From the NCBI RefSeq assembly GCF_015694705.1, contig NZ_JADQDR010000005.1:62001-126000 (forward strand): 64,000 nucleotides of DNA. Reading direction: 5' to 3'. This document shows, one piece after another, positions 1-7,505 of this stretch. Position numbers and translations under genes: made by a program. Origin of the DNA: Pontibacter rufus (GTDB lineage: Bacteria; Bacteroidota; Bacteroidia; Cytophagales; Hymenobacteraceae). Numbering within the stretch: position 1 is the stretch's first letter; each line of letters begins with the position of its first letter. A model generated the notes under the pieces. That model made no database searches, was not told the DNA's origin, and saw only the letters and a list, made by a program, of their open reading frames with translations.

Positions 1-1060
1 CCGACTCTATTCCTTCTATCTGCAACCTGTATGGCGCAAGCAGCACGTGTACTTTGCCGGTTACGTTTTGCTGGGTATCCTCCAGAAACGCCTCAATGTT
101 GCGCATCACCGGGTCCATCAGCTGGCCTTCGTGCAACCAGTTACCATAAAAAGTAGCCAGCTGATCTTTCCAGTACAGTTGCCATTTGGTGAGCACATGT
201 TTTTCTAAAGTATGATGCGCTTTAATAATTACCATTGGGGCGGCTGCCTCAAACCCTACGCGGCCTTTGATGCCGATGATGGTATCGCCAACATGGATAT
301 CGCGGCCGATGCCGAAGGGGGCCGCCTGCGCCTGCAAGGCCTGGATGGCCTGCACCGGGTTTTCGTATGGCACATCATCTATTCCCTTTAGCTCGCCCTT
401 CTCAAAGATAAGTGTTACGCGTTCCGGTTCCTGTTTGGTAACAGCAGTCGGGTAAGCCTCTTCCGGCAGCGGCAGGTGCGACGTAAGCGTTTCTTTGCCG
501 CCCACCGATGTGCCCCAGATACCTTTGTTAATCGAATATTGTGCTTTCTGATAATCCACCGATACGCCGTGCTGCTGTAAGTAAGCTATTTCCTGCTCGC
601 GCGACAGCTTGTTATCACGGATGGGTGTCAGAATCTGAACATCCGGAATCATACTCTGGAAAATCATGTCGAAGCGCACCTGGTCGTTGCCGGCGCCTGT
701 GCTGCCATGCGCTACATAAGCCGCTCCAACAGCTTTGGCATACCTGGCAATGGCCAAAGCCTGCGTTACCCGTTCGGCACTTACCGACAGTGGATAGGTA
801 CTGTTCTTCAGCACATTGCCAAAAATCAGGTATTTGATACTGCGTTGGTAGTAATAGTCTGTTTCGTCCAGCATCTGGTATTCCTTCACACCCAGGCTGT
901 AGGCGCGGCTTTCTGTCTCCTGCAATTCCTCCTCTGTAAAGCCGCCGGTGTTTACCAGGGCAGCGTAAACCTCGAGCCCCATTTCCTGCTGGAGGTACTT
1001 TACACAATAAGAGGTATCAAGGCCGCCGCTAAAAGCTAAAACTACTTTGTTGTTCTTCAT
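1..1060 (-). CDS. argG: Argininosuccinate synthase, 3' end cut by window edge
   Basis: Joins citrulline and aspartate with ATP to give argininosuccinate in cytosolic arginine synthesis. Reading down from the ATG at 1060 the protein begins MKNNKVVLAFSGGLDTSY, the N-type ATP pyrophosphatase loop (SGGLDTS), and further on has STGAGNDQVRFD, the family's substrate-binding stretch. The frame stays open for 353 codons to the left edge. Family members have about 400 residues, so roughly the last 45 lie outside. It follows an acyltransferase gene on the same strand after a 131-bp gap, which fits an arginine operon running leftward out of the window. Identity is certain; only the C terminus is unseen. 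Confidence 0.96.
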   Translation of the reverse strand, partial: MKNNKVVLAFSGGLDTSYCVKYLQQEMGLEVYAALVNTGGFTEEELQETESRAYSLGVKEYQMLDETDYYYQRSIKYLIFGNVLKNSTYPLSVSAERVTQALAIARYAKAVGAAYVAHGSTGAGNDQVRFDMIFQSMIPDVQILTPIRDNKLSREQEIAYLQQHGVSVDYQKAQYSINKGIWGTSVGGKETLTSHLPLPEEAYPTAVTKQEPERVTLIFEKGELKGIDDVPYENPVQAIQALQAQAAPFGIGRDIHVGDTIIGIKGRVGFEAAAPMVIIKAHHTLEKHVLTKWQLYWKDQLATFYGNWLHEGQLMDPVMRNIEAFLEDTQQNVTGKVHVLLAPYRLQIEGIES

Positions 1061-1191
1061 CTGTTAATGCTATATTATGCTAAATCAAGTACAAAAGCGC
1101 TAAAAAATCAGGATATCAGTTAAAGTATGGCAGGTGCCATGCCGCACCCGTTTAAACCTGAAGTTACTGTTATGCTGCTAGACTCCGGAAG

Positions 1192-1830
1192 CTACTTCCT
1201 TACTTTGTTTTCATATCCGGATTCGCTTGTATTCGGCGGCGTAAGGTAATCGAGTGAGGTAATGATGTGGTTTTCCTGTTTTTTCTCCTGTGCCGGATCG
1301 TAAAGCATGGCCGTACAAAGGCAGTTGCTGCGCCCTTTGGCCATCAGTATGTCGTAGTTCACGCAGCTTTTGCAACCCGCCCAGAAAGACTCATCATCTG
1401 TCAGCTCGGAATACGTAACCGGCCGGTAACCCAGATCGGAGTTGATTTTCATGACGGCCAATGCAGTCGTCAGGCCGAAGATCTTCGCATCCGGGTACTT
1501 GGTGCGAGAGAGCTTAAAAGCCTGCTGCTTGATGAGCCGGGCCAGCCCGCTTTTGCGCAGTTCTGGCGATACAATCAAGCCTGAATTGGCTACATACTTG
1601 CCGTGCCCCCAGGTTTCGATATAACAGAAGCCGGCCCAGCTTCCATCAGCGTGCAAAGCGATAACGGCCTTGCCCTCCAGCATTTTCTGCGCCACATAAT
1701 CCGGAGATCGTCTGGCGATGCCGGTGCCTCTGGCTTTGGCAGAGGCTTCCATCTCGTTGCAGATTTGCAAGGCATAGATAACATGTTGCCCACTGGCAAC
1801 CATGACGTTAAATGCAGGTTGGTTGCTCAT
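1192..1830 (-). CDS. GNAT acyltransferase of the arginine operon
   Basis: A GNAT-fold N-acyltransferase of about 212 residues directly upstream of argG on the same strand. Visible are the fold's central region (GLIVSPELRKSGLARLIKQQ, matching the acyl-CoA pyrophosphate loop) and a distinctive Cys-rich tail (WAGCKSCVNYDI, then RSNCLCTAMLYDP). I start it at the ATG at 1830 (MSNQPAFNV). An in-frame ATG 27 codons upstream would add a hydrophobic, Cys-containing stretch that does not fit a GNAT. Related genes begin arginine operons in other Bacteroidota, where they are candidates for the N-acylglutamate synthase step. That role is inference from position, not from catalytic residues. Confidence 0.82.
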   Translation of the reverse strand: MSNQPAFNVMVASGQHVIYALQICNEMEASAKARGTGIARRSPDYVAQKMLEGKAVIALHADGSWAGFCYIETWGHGKYVANSGLIVSPELRKSGLARLIKQQAFKLSRTKYPDAKIFGLTTALAVMKINSDLGYRPVTYSELTDDESFWAGCKSCVNYDILMAKGRSNCLCTAMLYDPAQEKKQENHIITSLDYLTPPNTSESGYENKVRK

Positions 1831-2352
1831 AAAAAATAATAATATGCCTGCGCGGCACCGCTTAAAAAATAATAATAGAAAAATGAAACAGCAGGAAACA
1901 AACACAGCCATAAAAGCTGTATTTCGTGTTCCGTGAATCAGGAAGAATGTGTAAAAGAATGGCTACGAAAGGCAGCCGTGTCGAACCGGCCTAGGGCCTG
2001 AGTTGCGGAGAAGGCAGGGCCTGCCTATAAACTATCCTGCCTAAAAGGATAGAAAAACGCGCACCCTTTGCAGAAGGATGTTTTATCACAGCGGATGATA
2101 AAAATGGTTTTTTTTGCATTGCAGTAATTAATAATACAGGTTTTTGTACCTGTTTATAACACAAATGTTTCATTTAAATTCCGAAACATACAAGCTATTG
2201 TTGTAATTCCTGTTAAAATTTATATTTGTGTTTTATAAATTTACAATTTTAATGTTTTTTAGCCTTTATACTTTGCTTTCCGGTTTTGCAGCAAAAGCTT
2301 AACTTGCGGCATCAGGTTAAGGCGCTCCGCAGCCGCCAACGTATCAAAACAC
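1831..2352. other. Divergent intergenic region, 522 bp
   Basis: Separates the leftward arginine operon from a rightward small membrane-protein gene. It holds a hairpin at 2034-2053 (TATCCT and AGGATA arms) and a GC-rich imperfect palindrome around 2011-2024. On the plus strand TATATTTG at 2221-2228 matches the Bacteroidota -7 box TAnnTTTG and could serve the 2353 gene. A 42-60 codon frame on the minus strand (within 1991-2173) carries four scattered Arg codons but no cluster, so I do not call it a leader peptide. Confidence 0.4.
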
Positions 2353-2643
2353 ATGAAAAACATATCTGTCCGCGTATATATTGGCATACTTTTCTCCGCT
2401 ATCGGGCTTGTTTCCCTGTTTCTGTCGCAGCAGGCACTTATTTCGGCAACATGGCTGAGCTTTGGCAATGGGCTTATACTTTCAGATCTGCGGTTTAATG
2501 GTGTGGACGAACACGGAAACGTATACACCAAACCCATCCCCAGGGCGCGTATTTATGCAGCTATATTTCTGATTGTCCTGGCCGTGCTGCTTCTGTTTCT
2601 GCAGGCTTATATAGATTTTGTTGGAACAGGCGCCGCGAAGTAG
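2353..2643 (+). CDS. Small two-helix membrane protein
   Basis: Ninety-six residues, not recognised as a named family. Two hydrophobic segments, about residues 8-35 and 67-90, flank a short polar loop (RFNGVDEHGNVYTKPIPRARI), so it should be an inner-membrane hairpin protein. The ATG at 2353 fits, since the first helix starts a few residues later. It ends 2 bp before the stop codon of the convergent aspartyl-protease gene. Coding character is supported by the clean helix-loop-helix layout and by codon use like its neighbours. Function unknown. Confidence 0.65.
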   Translation: MKNISVRVYIGILFSAIGLVSLFLSQQALISATWLSFGNGLILSDLRFNGVDEHGNVYTKPIPRARIYAAIFLIVLAVLLLFLQAYIDFVGTGAAK

Positions 2644-2645
2644 AA

Positions 2646-3896
2646 TTAAATCCGGCTTTCCAGCACCAGGTTTACGTCAATTTCTTCGCCATTGCGGCGC
2701 AATCTCAGGCGCAACTTGCGGCCGGGCTTGCTCTCCAGTGTATCCAATACATCGTTCAGGTTCAGGTCGAAACAACTTTTACCGTTGATGGAGATCAGTT
2801 CATCGCCATTCTGCACGCCCGCCGCTGTAGCCGGCGAGTTGGGCACCACATTCGTTACCTCATAAAAATTAACACCTGGCAAGGGCGTGCTTACCTCAAA
2901 GCCCGACATGTTGAAGTGAAACGGCTCTTTATACTTGTTGTTGGGCAGCAGCAGCAGGCGCTTGTGCGGATAATCGAACACCACGGTAAAACGCTTCAGG
3001 ATGTCGGAGCCCAGGTTGCCGTTGCGGTTGGCGATATTCAGCGCGGCTCTAATTGACTCCTCATCCGGATAAGAGGCAGGCAGGTTTTGCAACTCGTAAC
3101 GGCCCATGCTAAAACCGGCAAGGCGGCCGATTTTACCGTTGATGTCGCCGCTCAGCCCGCGGCCCAGGAAAGCCTCCATCGTTTTGGGCGGCAGTTCCAG
3201 CCGCTCGTCTGTGGGCAGGTAAAGCGACAAGGTATGGCTGGCGCCTGTATCTACCACCAGCTTTACCTGCAGTGTATCGCCGTTATGCTGCCTGACATTG
3301 GCATAAATGTAAGCTTTGTCGTTTTCGATGTGCAAAGGGTATTCTTCGGCCTTGCGTTTCTTTTTGAGCCGCACATCCGGGCGGTATAGTGTAAGCGTTT
3401 TGCTGCTGTAATTTACTTTCACAATAAAATTCTTGAAGATGTCATACCCGATAATACCATGTATGGGCATGCCCATGCGGGTAGACAGATTAAAGACATC
3501 TTCCATCAGCACATAGATTTCCTGGTTTTCGCCTTTAATATGAGGTAATCTGAGGCTGTTTCCCTTGGAAATAATAGCTTCTATGGTATAGCCGGAGCCT
3601 AAGCCACGGATTTGGGTGCGGTTTGTCTGATTTAATTCCAGCGAATCAGAATAATAGAGGCGCGTGATGAGTGTGCTGCGCACGCCTGTATCCAGTATAA
3701 AGTTGAGGGAATTGGAATTATTGATTTTAACCGGAATAACAATAAGGTTGTGCACCAGCTTGAAAGGCAGGCGTATGCTTCTCCGGCCGGAAGTAAAATA
3801 AACGGTGTCGTGCCGGGCTGCGGGCTGCTGCGCGCTGGCGGACGGCAACAAAAGGAGCCAAAAGCAAAGCAACGATAGAAAACCAGGTAGCAGCAT
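2646..3896 (-). CDS. Exported retropepsin-like aspartyl protease with PDZ domain
   Basis: A 416-residue secreted or periplasmic protein. Residues 1-22 form a signal peptide ending SASAQQ. Two retropepsin-type active-site motifs are present, DTGVRST at about residue 69 and DTGASHT at about 215, so the two half-sites of an aspartyl protease lie in one chain. A C-terminal PDZ domain (about 330-415) has NSPATAAGVQNGDELISINGK, the carboxylate-binding region. This architecture is common and of unassigned function in Bacteroidota. It is probably monocistronic. The start at 3896 gives a complete signal peptide. Confidence 0.9.
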   Translation of the reverse strand: MLLPGFLSLLCFWLLLLPSASAQQPAARHDTVYFTSGRRSIRLPFKLVHNLIVIPVKINNSNSLNFILDTGVRSTLITRLYYSDSLELNQTNRTQIRGLGSGYTIEAIISKGNSLRLPHIKGENQEIYVLMEDVFNLSTRMGMPIHGIIGYDIFKNFIVKVNYSSKTLTLYRPDVRLKKKRKAEEYPLHIENDKAYIYANVRQHNGDTLQVKLVVDTGASHTLSLYLPTDERLELPPKTMEAFLGRGLSGDINGKIGRLAGFSMGRYELQNLPASYPDEESIRAALNIANRNGNLGSDILKRFTVVFDYPHKRLLLLPNNKYKEPFHFNMSGFEVSTPLPGVNFYEVTNVVPNSPATAAGVQNGDELISINGKSCFDLNLNDVLDTLESKPGRKLRLRLRRNGEEIDVNLVLESRI

Positions 3897-4096
3897 AAAT
3901 CAGGGGAGTATAATACCGGCATAACGCTACCTAATATACGTAGAAATCTTCACAAAAAAAATCTGTAGGCCCTGAAATTCAGCTGATAAGGATTAAGCCC
4001 CGCGTATACTCACCGGATAAACTTGCTGGCGCCCGGAATAAACAGAAACAGGGCCTTTATTGGCTGATTTGAGTTGTGTTACGGATGCTATCATGA

Positions 4097-4252
4097 TTAA
4101 AAAAATCGCGAGCGGCTTCCTGTTTTTGGCCCTGCCGCTTCCCCCCTGCTCTTCTGCAACGGCATGACCAGTGCAGGAACAGGAGCGTGCCGGATCACGT
4201 CTCCGTTTATACTTCCCATCAGCAGTTTTGTGAGGCCGCACCGCCCATGAGA
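4097..4252 (-). pseudogene. Remnant of a universal stress protein (UspA) C terminus
   Basis: Directly after the CLC gene on the same strand, one minus frame between an in-frame TAA (4253-4255) and a TAA at 4097-4099 reads SHGRCGLTKLLMGSI then NGDVIRHAPVPALVMP. This is the UspA C-terminal ATP-binding signature (G-2x-G-9x-G-S, then the V-x-R-H-A-P-x-P-V-L-V-x-P strand). Nothing recognisable as the first 100 residues of a Usp lies upstream; only about 40 bp separate it from the CLC stop. I read it as the tail left after deletion of a usp gene. An open frame in another register over the same bases (3993-4274) looks spurious. Confidence 0.7.
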
Positions 4253-4294
4253 TTACAAAGCTTGCCCCATGCATACTTTATAATCTCAAGTGTA

Positions 4295-5695
4295 TTATTC
4301 ATCCTTTTGTCTTCGGTATTTAAAAGGGAGCTTATACTTAGCTAGTTTCTGATGCATATAGCCACGCCTTCTGCTGGCTTCGGATAATGAGGCTTCACCG
4401 GAAAAATAAGCATCAAAAATCTTGGGAACGGCAATACGCTGGGAGCTGTAAATGCCGGAATGGCCGCTGAAAAAATAGGCTGTGAAGCAGGCAACTGCAA
4501 ACAACAGCACATGCTCACCCCCAAAAAGCTCCACGCCCATTACAGTGCAGGCCAGCGGTGTGTTGGTAGCCCCGGCGAACACGGCAATAAAGCCCAGCGC
4601 CGCAAAAAGGCTCACTGGCGCATCCAACAGCAACGAGAGCGTGTTGCCCAACGTGGCGCCGATGTAAAACAAAGGCGTTACCTCGCCTCCTTTAAAGCCG
4701 GTGGCAAGGGTTATACTTGTATAAATTGTTTTCCAGAGCCAGCTCCATGTATCCGCTCCCCCAGCCTCAAAAGCCGATGATACCGTGACAGCTCCCGGGT
4801 ATTCCGGATCTACACCCAGGCTCAGGTAATCCGGCCTGCCGAGTATAAATGTTAATCCGACAATCACCAATCCGCCCAGCACCGGGATCATCCATTTATA
4901 CTTAAATAGCTTTAGCAGGAATGTTTTGATTTCGTGCACCATACCCGCAAACAGGTAGCTGGCCAGGCCAAAAGCGGCAGCGGCCACAATTACTTTCACG
5001 AGCAGCAGCAAATCCATCGGCAGGTATTCTGACAGAAAGTAAGGCAGTTGCGGCAGCATATCGATATGATAGGCTGTATGCTGGACGCCCCAGGCAGACA
5101 CAGCTACATCGCCGATAATGCTGGCTATGAGCGCCGGCAACAGCGCATCATACTGGATGCGCCCTATGGTGAGCACTTCCATGGCAAAAATGGCACCGGT
5201 GAGCGGCGTGCCGAACACGGCCCCAAAGCCGGCAGCTACGCCGGCTGTCAGCATCATGCGCATGTCCACGCCCCGGAGTTTGAACCAGCTGCCAAACATA
5301 TTGGCAATGCTCCCGCCTATCTGCACAGCTGTGCCCTCCCGGCCTGCCGAGCCGCCAAAAAGATGCGTGATAACGGTGGTGATAAGAATAATTGGAGCCA
5401 TTTGTTTGGGTATGCCGCCGCCTGGCGCATGAATCTCATCCATAATGAGGTTGTTGCCTTTTTCGGAGGACTTGCCAATCGATTGATAGATGAAATGAAT
5501 CAGCAAGCCGGCGACTGGCAGCAGGTAGAGCAGCCAGGGATGCCGGAAGCGGTAATGTATGGCACTGTGCAACAGCCACAGAAACAGCGCCACCATACTA
5601 CCGATTACCACGGCAACAGGTATAACCAGCAGCATCCAGCGAAACAGGTGCTTTATGATGGAATAATGCTCTAAAGGGATTCTTTTCGTTGGCAT
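4295..5695 (-). CDS. CLC-family antiporter, fluoride-type (CLC-F) candidate
   Basis: A 466-residue integral membrane CLC protein. The first selectivity segment is GNNLIMDEIH (residues 80-89) instead of the chloride-type GSGIP. The gating glutamate is kept in FGGSAGREGTAVQIGG (E120). The third pore segment is TGFKGGEVTPLFYIGATLGN rather than GxFAP. From memory of the family, these are the marks of the fluoride/proton antiporter branch, which exports fluoride. There are no C-terminal CBS domains, unlike the second CLC at 22.5 kb. No fluoride riboswitch was found upstream. A UspA remnant follows it. CLC membership is firm; the ion is inference. Confidence 0.88.
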   Translation of the reverse strand: MPTKRIPLEHYSIIKHLFRWMLLVIPVAVVIGSMVALFLWLLHSAIHYRFRHPWLLYLLPVAGLLIHFIYQSIGKSSEKGNNLIMDEIHAPGGGIPKQMAPIILITTVITHLFGGSAGREGTAVQIGGSIANMFGSWFKLRGVDMRMMLTAGVAAGFGAVFGTPLTGAIFAMEVLTIGRIQYDALLPALIASIIGDVAVSAWGVQHTAYHIDMLPQLPYFLSEYLPMDLLLLVKVIVAAAAFGLASYLFAGMVHEIKTFLLKLFKYKWMIPVLGGLVIVGLTFILGRPDYLSLGVDPEYPGAVTVSSAFEAGGADTWSWLWKTIYTSITLATGFKGGEVTPLFYIGATLGNTLSLLLDAPVSLFAALGFIAVFAGATNTPLACTVMGVELFGGEHVLLFAVACFTAYFFSGHSGIYSSQRIAVPKIFDAYFSGEASLSEASRRRGYMHQKLAKYKLPFKYRRQKDE

Positions 5696-6049
5696 CTTAC
5701 AAAATAGAAGTATAAAGAAACATCTGATTTAGACATGCAGCACAGCAATTGCTGTTTGCTGCGGTATAAAAGAAAGCATAAGAAGTGATTATAGTCCTTT
5801 TCTTCTGAACAGAAAGCAAAGGTGCGCTGGCAAAGGCCCTGCTTATCAGCAGTGGAAAATAAAGAAAAAGAAGAGATTGTTGCGTCCACCTACAATTCAG
5901 TTATACCACAGAAGGCCCTCTCCTGCGCATGTTAAATTGTAGGTGTCATTAGCTTTGCAGCGGTTTGTAAAATGGAAGACACCATTTCCGGAAGGCGAAT
6001 ATAGTTGTTTTGCAGATTGGTTAACCTATAAAAAATAAAAAAATTTGCT
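5696..6049. other. Intergenic region with a long inverted repeat
   Basis: No gene supported. A perfect 11-bp inverted repeat, CACCTACAATT at 5887-5897 and AATTGTAGGTG at 5935-5945, encloses 37 bp. It lies about 190 bp upstream of the CLC start and could be a hairpin or a regulator site. An AAGTATA heptamer sits near 5707, just before the CLC gene. Confidence 0.4.
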
Positions 6050-6068
6050 GGGTGCTTTTTCTGCACCC
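6050..6068 (-). terminator. Intrinsic terminator after the EamA gene
   Basis: On the minus strand GGGTGC, a 7-nt loop and GCACCC, followed a few bases on by a run of seven T. It lies 5 bp past the EamA stop codon. Confidence 0.75.
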
Positions 6069-6072
6069 GATT

Positions 6073-6486
6073 TCAGAAAATCAGCACCAGGGTGCCTGCA
6101 ATAATCAGCAGCGCGCCGGCAAACGTTTTGATCGTGAGGGTTTCTTTCAGGATAACGACAGACAGCAAAATCGTCAGCGCCACGCTCAGTTTATCGACCG
6201 GCGCCACCTGCGATACTTTTCCAAGCTTTAGTGCTTTGTAGTAAAATATCCACGAGAGACCCGTTGCCAAACCCGATAGAATCAGAAACCACAGGCTATA
6301 CTTTGATATGGTATGAATGCCCTTTACTTCTCCCCTCGCCAGCGCTATCCCCCAGGCCACCACCAGAATCACTACCGTGCGGATAGCAGTCGCCAGATCA
6401 GAGTTCACATTCGACACACCAATCTTGGCGAAGATGGCGGTTAGGGCCGCAAAAAAAGCTGAAAGCAAAGCATATATCCACCACAT
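6073..6486 (-). CDS. Single-domain EamA-family transporter
   Basis: A 137-residue hydrophobic protein with five predicted membrane helices making one EamA (drug/metabolite transporter) unit. Typical features are the N-terminal helix MWWIYALLSAFFAALTAIFAKIGV, the YYKALKLGKVSQVAPVDKLS turn and the last helix TFAGALLIIAGTLVLIF. Most transporters of the superfamily have two such units in about 300 residues. Short forms like this must pair, as homodimers or with a partner; no partner gene is adjacent. Substrate unknown. A terminator follows at once, so it is probably monocistronic. Confidence 0.88.
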   Translation of the reverse strand: MWWIYALLSAFFAALTAIFAKIGVSNVNSDLATAIRTVVILVVAWGIALARGEVKGIHTISKYSLWFLILSGLATGLSWIFYYKALKLGKVSQVAPVDKLSVALTILLSVVILKETLTIKTFAGALLIIAGTLVLIF

Positions 6487-7051
6487 AATATCTCATTTAA
6501 ACGCCTGTAAGATACAATAAAATTTTCCGGATGTGCTGTTGTTTAAGACCAGCATCAGCTTAAGCAGAAACGGGAGCGGCTATACCTGTTTCTTCGCGTG
6601 CAGCCAGTTAGGGCCATCCGGCAGGCCAAATAGCATTCTGCTGATAAACCATACCAGGCGCTGCCTGAAACCCATAAAGATGTACCGGTTGCAGACTGCC
6701 AGGTATAGCAGGATCATCCCCCGCTTTATGTCATAAATACGGCTTCAGGGCCGCATATGGCTGCAGAAGACTTCAGGTAAAGAAAATTTCAGCTACCTTC
6801 GGGTATGGCCCTGTATTAAGCGATTTGGAAGATTTATACTTTCCTAATATTATCAAGTCACTTCCAGGTTGTTTCATCGCCGGATTATACTTTCAGCAGA
6901 AGGGTGTCATTGCTGTCTGGTTCGCACTGCTGCAATAGCTTCGCAAGTTGCAGCAACTGTCCTGTTAATACCAGCCTGTTTGCCGGACTAGGCGGCTTCC
7001 TTTCTTCCGTATACTACGTTAAAGATACCATATCAAAATAAAGAACAAGAC
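6487..7051. other. Intergenic region between divergent genes
   Basis: 565 bp between the leftward EamA gene and the rightward acetyltransferase gene. Apart from the possible 45-codon gene listed separately at 6580-6717, I see only TATACTT heptamers near 6835 and 6887. No convincing promoter box or RNA gene was found. Confidence 0.35.
6580..6717 (-). CDS. Possible small basic membrane-associated protein (45 aa)
   Basis: An open frame from ATG at 6717, preceded by a purine-rich GCGGGGG, to TAG at 6580. It begins MILLYLAVCNRYIFMGFRQR and ends GPNWLHAKKQV. The composition (hydrophobic start, then Arg/Trp-rich amphipathic stretch) looks more like a protein than noise, and the surrounding 560 bp hold nothing else. 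I know no family. A plus-strand frame over the same bases is less protein-like. Could be spurious. Confidence 0.3.
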   Translation of the reverse strand: MILLYLAVCNRYIFMGFRQRLVWFISRMLFGLPDGPNWLHAKKQV

Positions 7052-7504
7052 ATGGCAGAAAACAACAGCGTCCATTACGACATCTACACTCCAACCAACC
7101 AACAGGGACTTAACCGCGACGAGGTGATAGATTTCCTGTTCGAGCACCTGGATGAGTATGGTGACCAGCGTACGGATATAGCCAAGTGCATGGACTACGC
7201 CCTGTCTGAAGCAGAAGGTAAAGGTGGTTCGGTGCTGGTAGCCCGTGAAAACGGTGCTATAGTAGGCGCATTGATACTGAACAACACTGGTATGAGCGGA
7301 TTTATACCTGAAAATATACTTGTTTATGTAGCCGTTCACAACAGCCAGCGCGGCAAGGGCGTAGGCAAAAGGCTGGTGCAACTGGCCGCCGACAATACCA
7401 CCGGCAGTATAGCCCTGCATGTGGAGCCGCAAAACCCGGCACGGCATCTATACGAGAAGATGGGCTTCACGAACAAATATTTAGAATACCGATTAATAAG
7501 ATAA
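7052..7504 (+). CDS. GNAT family N-acetyltransferase
   Basis: 150 residues with a clear GNAT acetyl-CoA loop, QRGKGVGKRLVQLAADN (about residues 99-115), preceded by the beta-4 strand ENILVYVAVH and followed by NPARHLYEKMGFTNKYLEYRL, the family's C-terminal strand. It transfers an acetyl group to an amine; the substrate is unknown. The stop codon is one base before the ATG of the racemase-like gene at 7506, so the two are almost certainly one transcript and may act on the same amino acid or its derivative. Confidence 0.9.
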   Translation: MAENNSVHYDIYTPTNQQGLNRDEVIDFLFEHLDEYGDQRTDIAKCMDYALSEAEGKGGSVLVARENGAIVGALILNNTGMSGFIPENILVYVAVHNSQRGKGVGKRLVQLAADNTTGSIALHVEPQNPARHLYEKMGFTNKYLEYRLIR

Positions 7505-7505
7505 A

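Noticed and set aside
1991..2173. Possible arginine leader peptide upstream of the arg operon
   Set aside because: Four Arg codons are spread over about 25 positions, with no run and no terminator hairpin followed by T between it and the acyltransferase gene.
3993..4274. A 93-codon minus frame behind the CLC gene
   Set aside because: The UspA-like signature reads in a different frame over the same bases; this frame has no family-like content.
5696..5950. Fluoride riboswitch expected before a CLC-F gene
   Set aside because: I looked for the GGCGATGG...CGCC-type pseudoknot core on the minus strand and did not find it.
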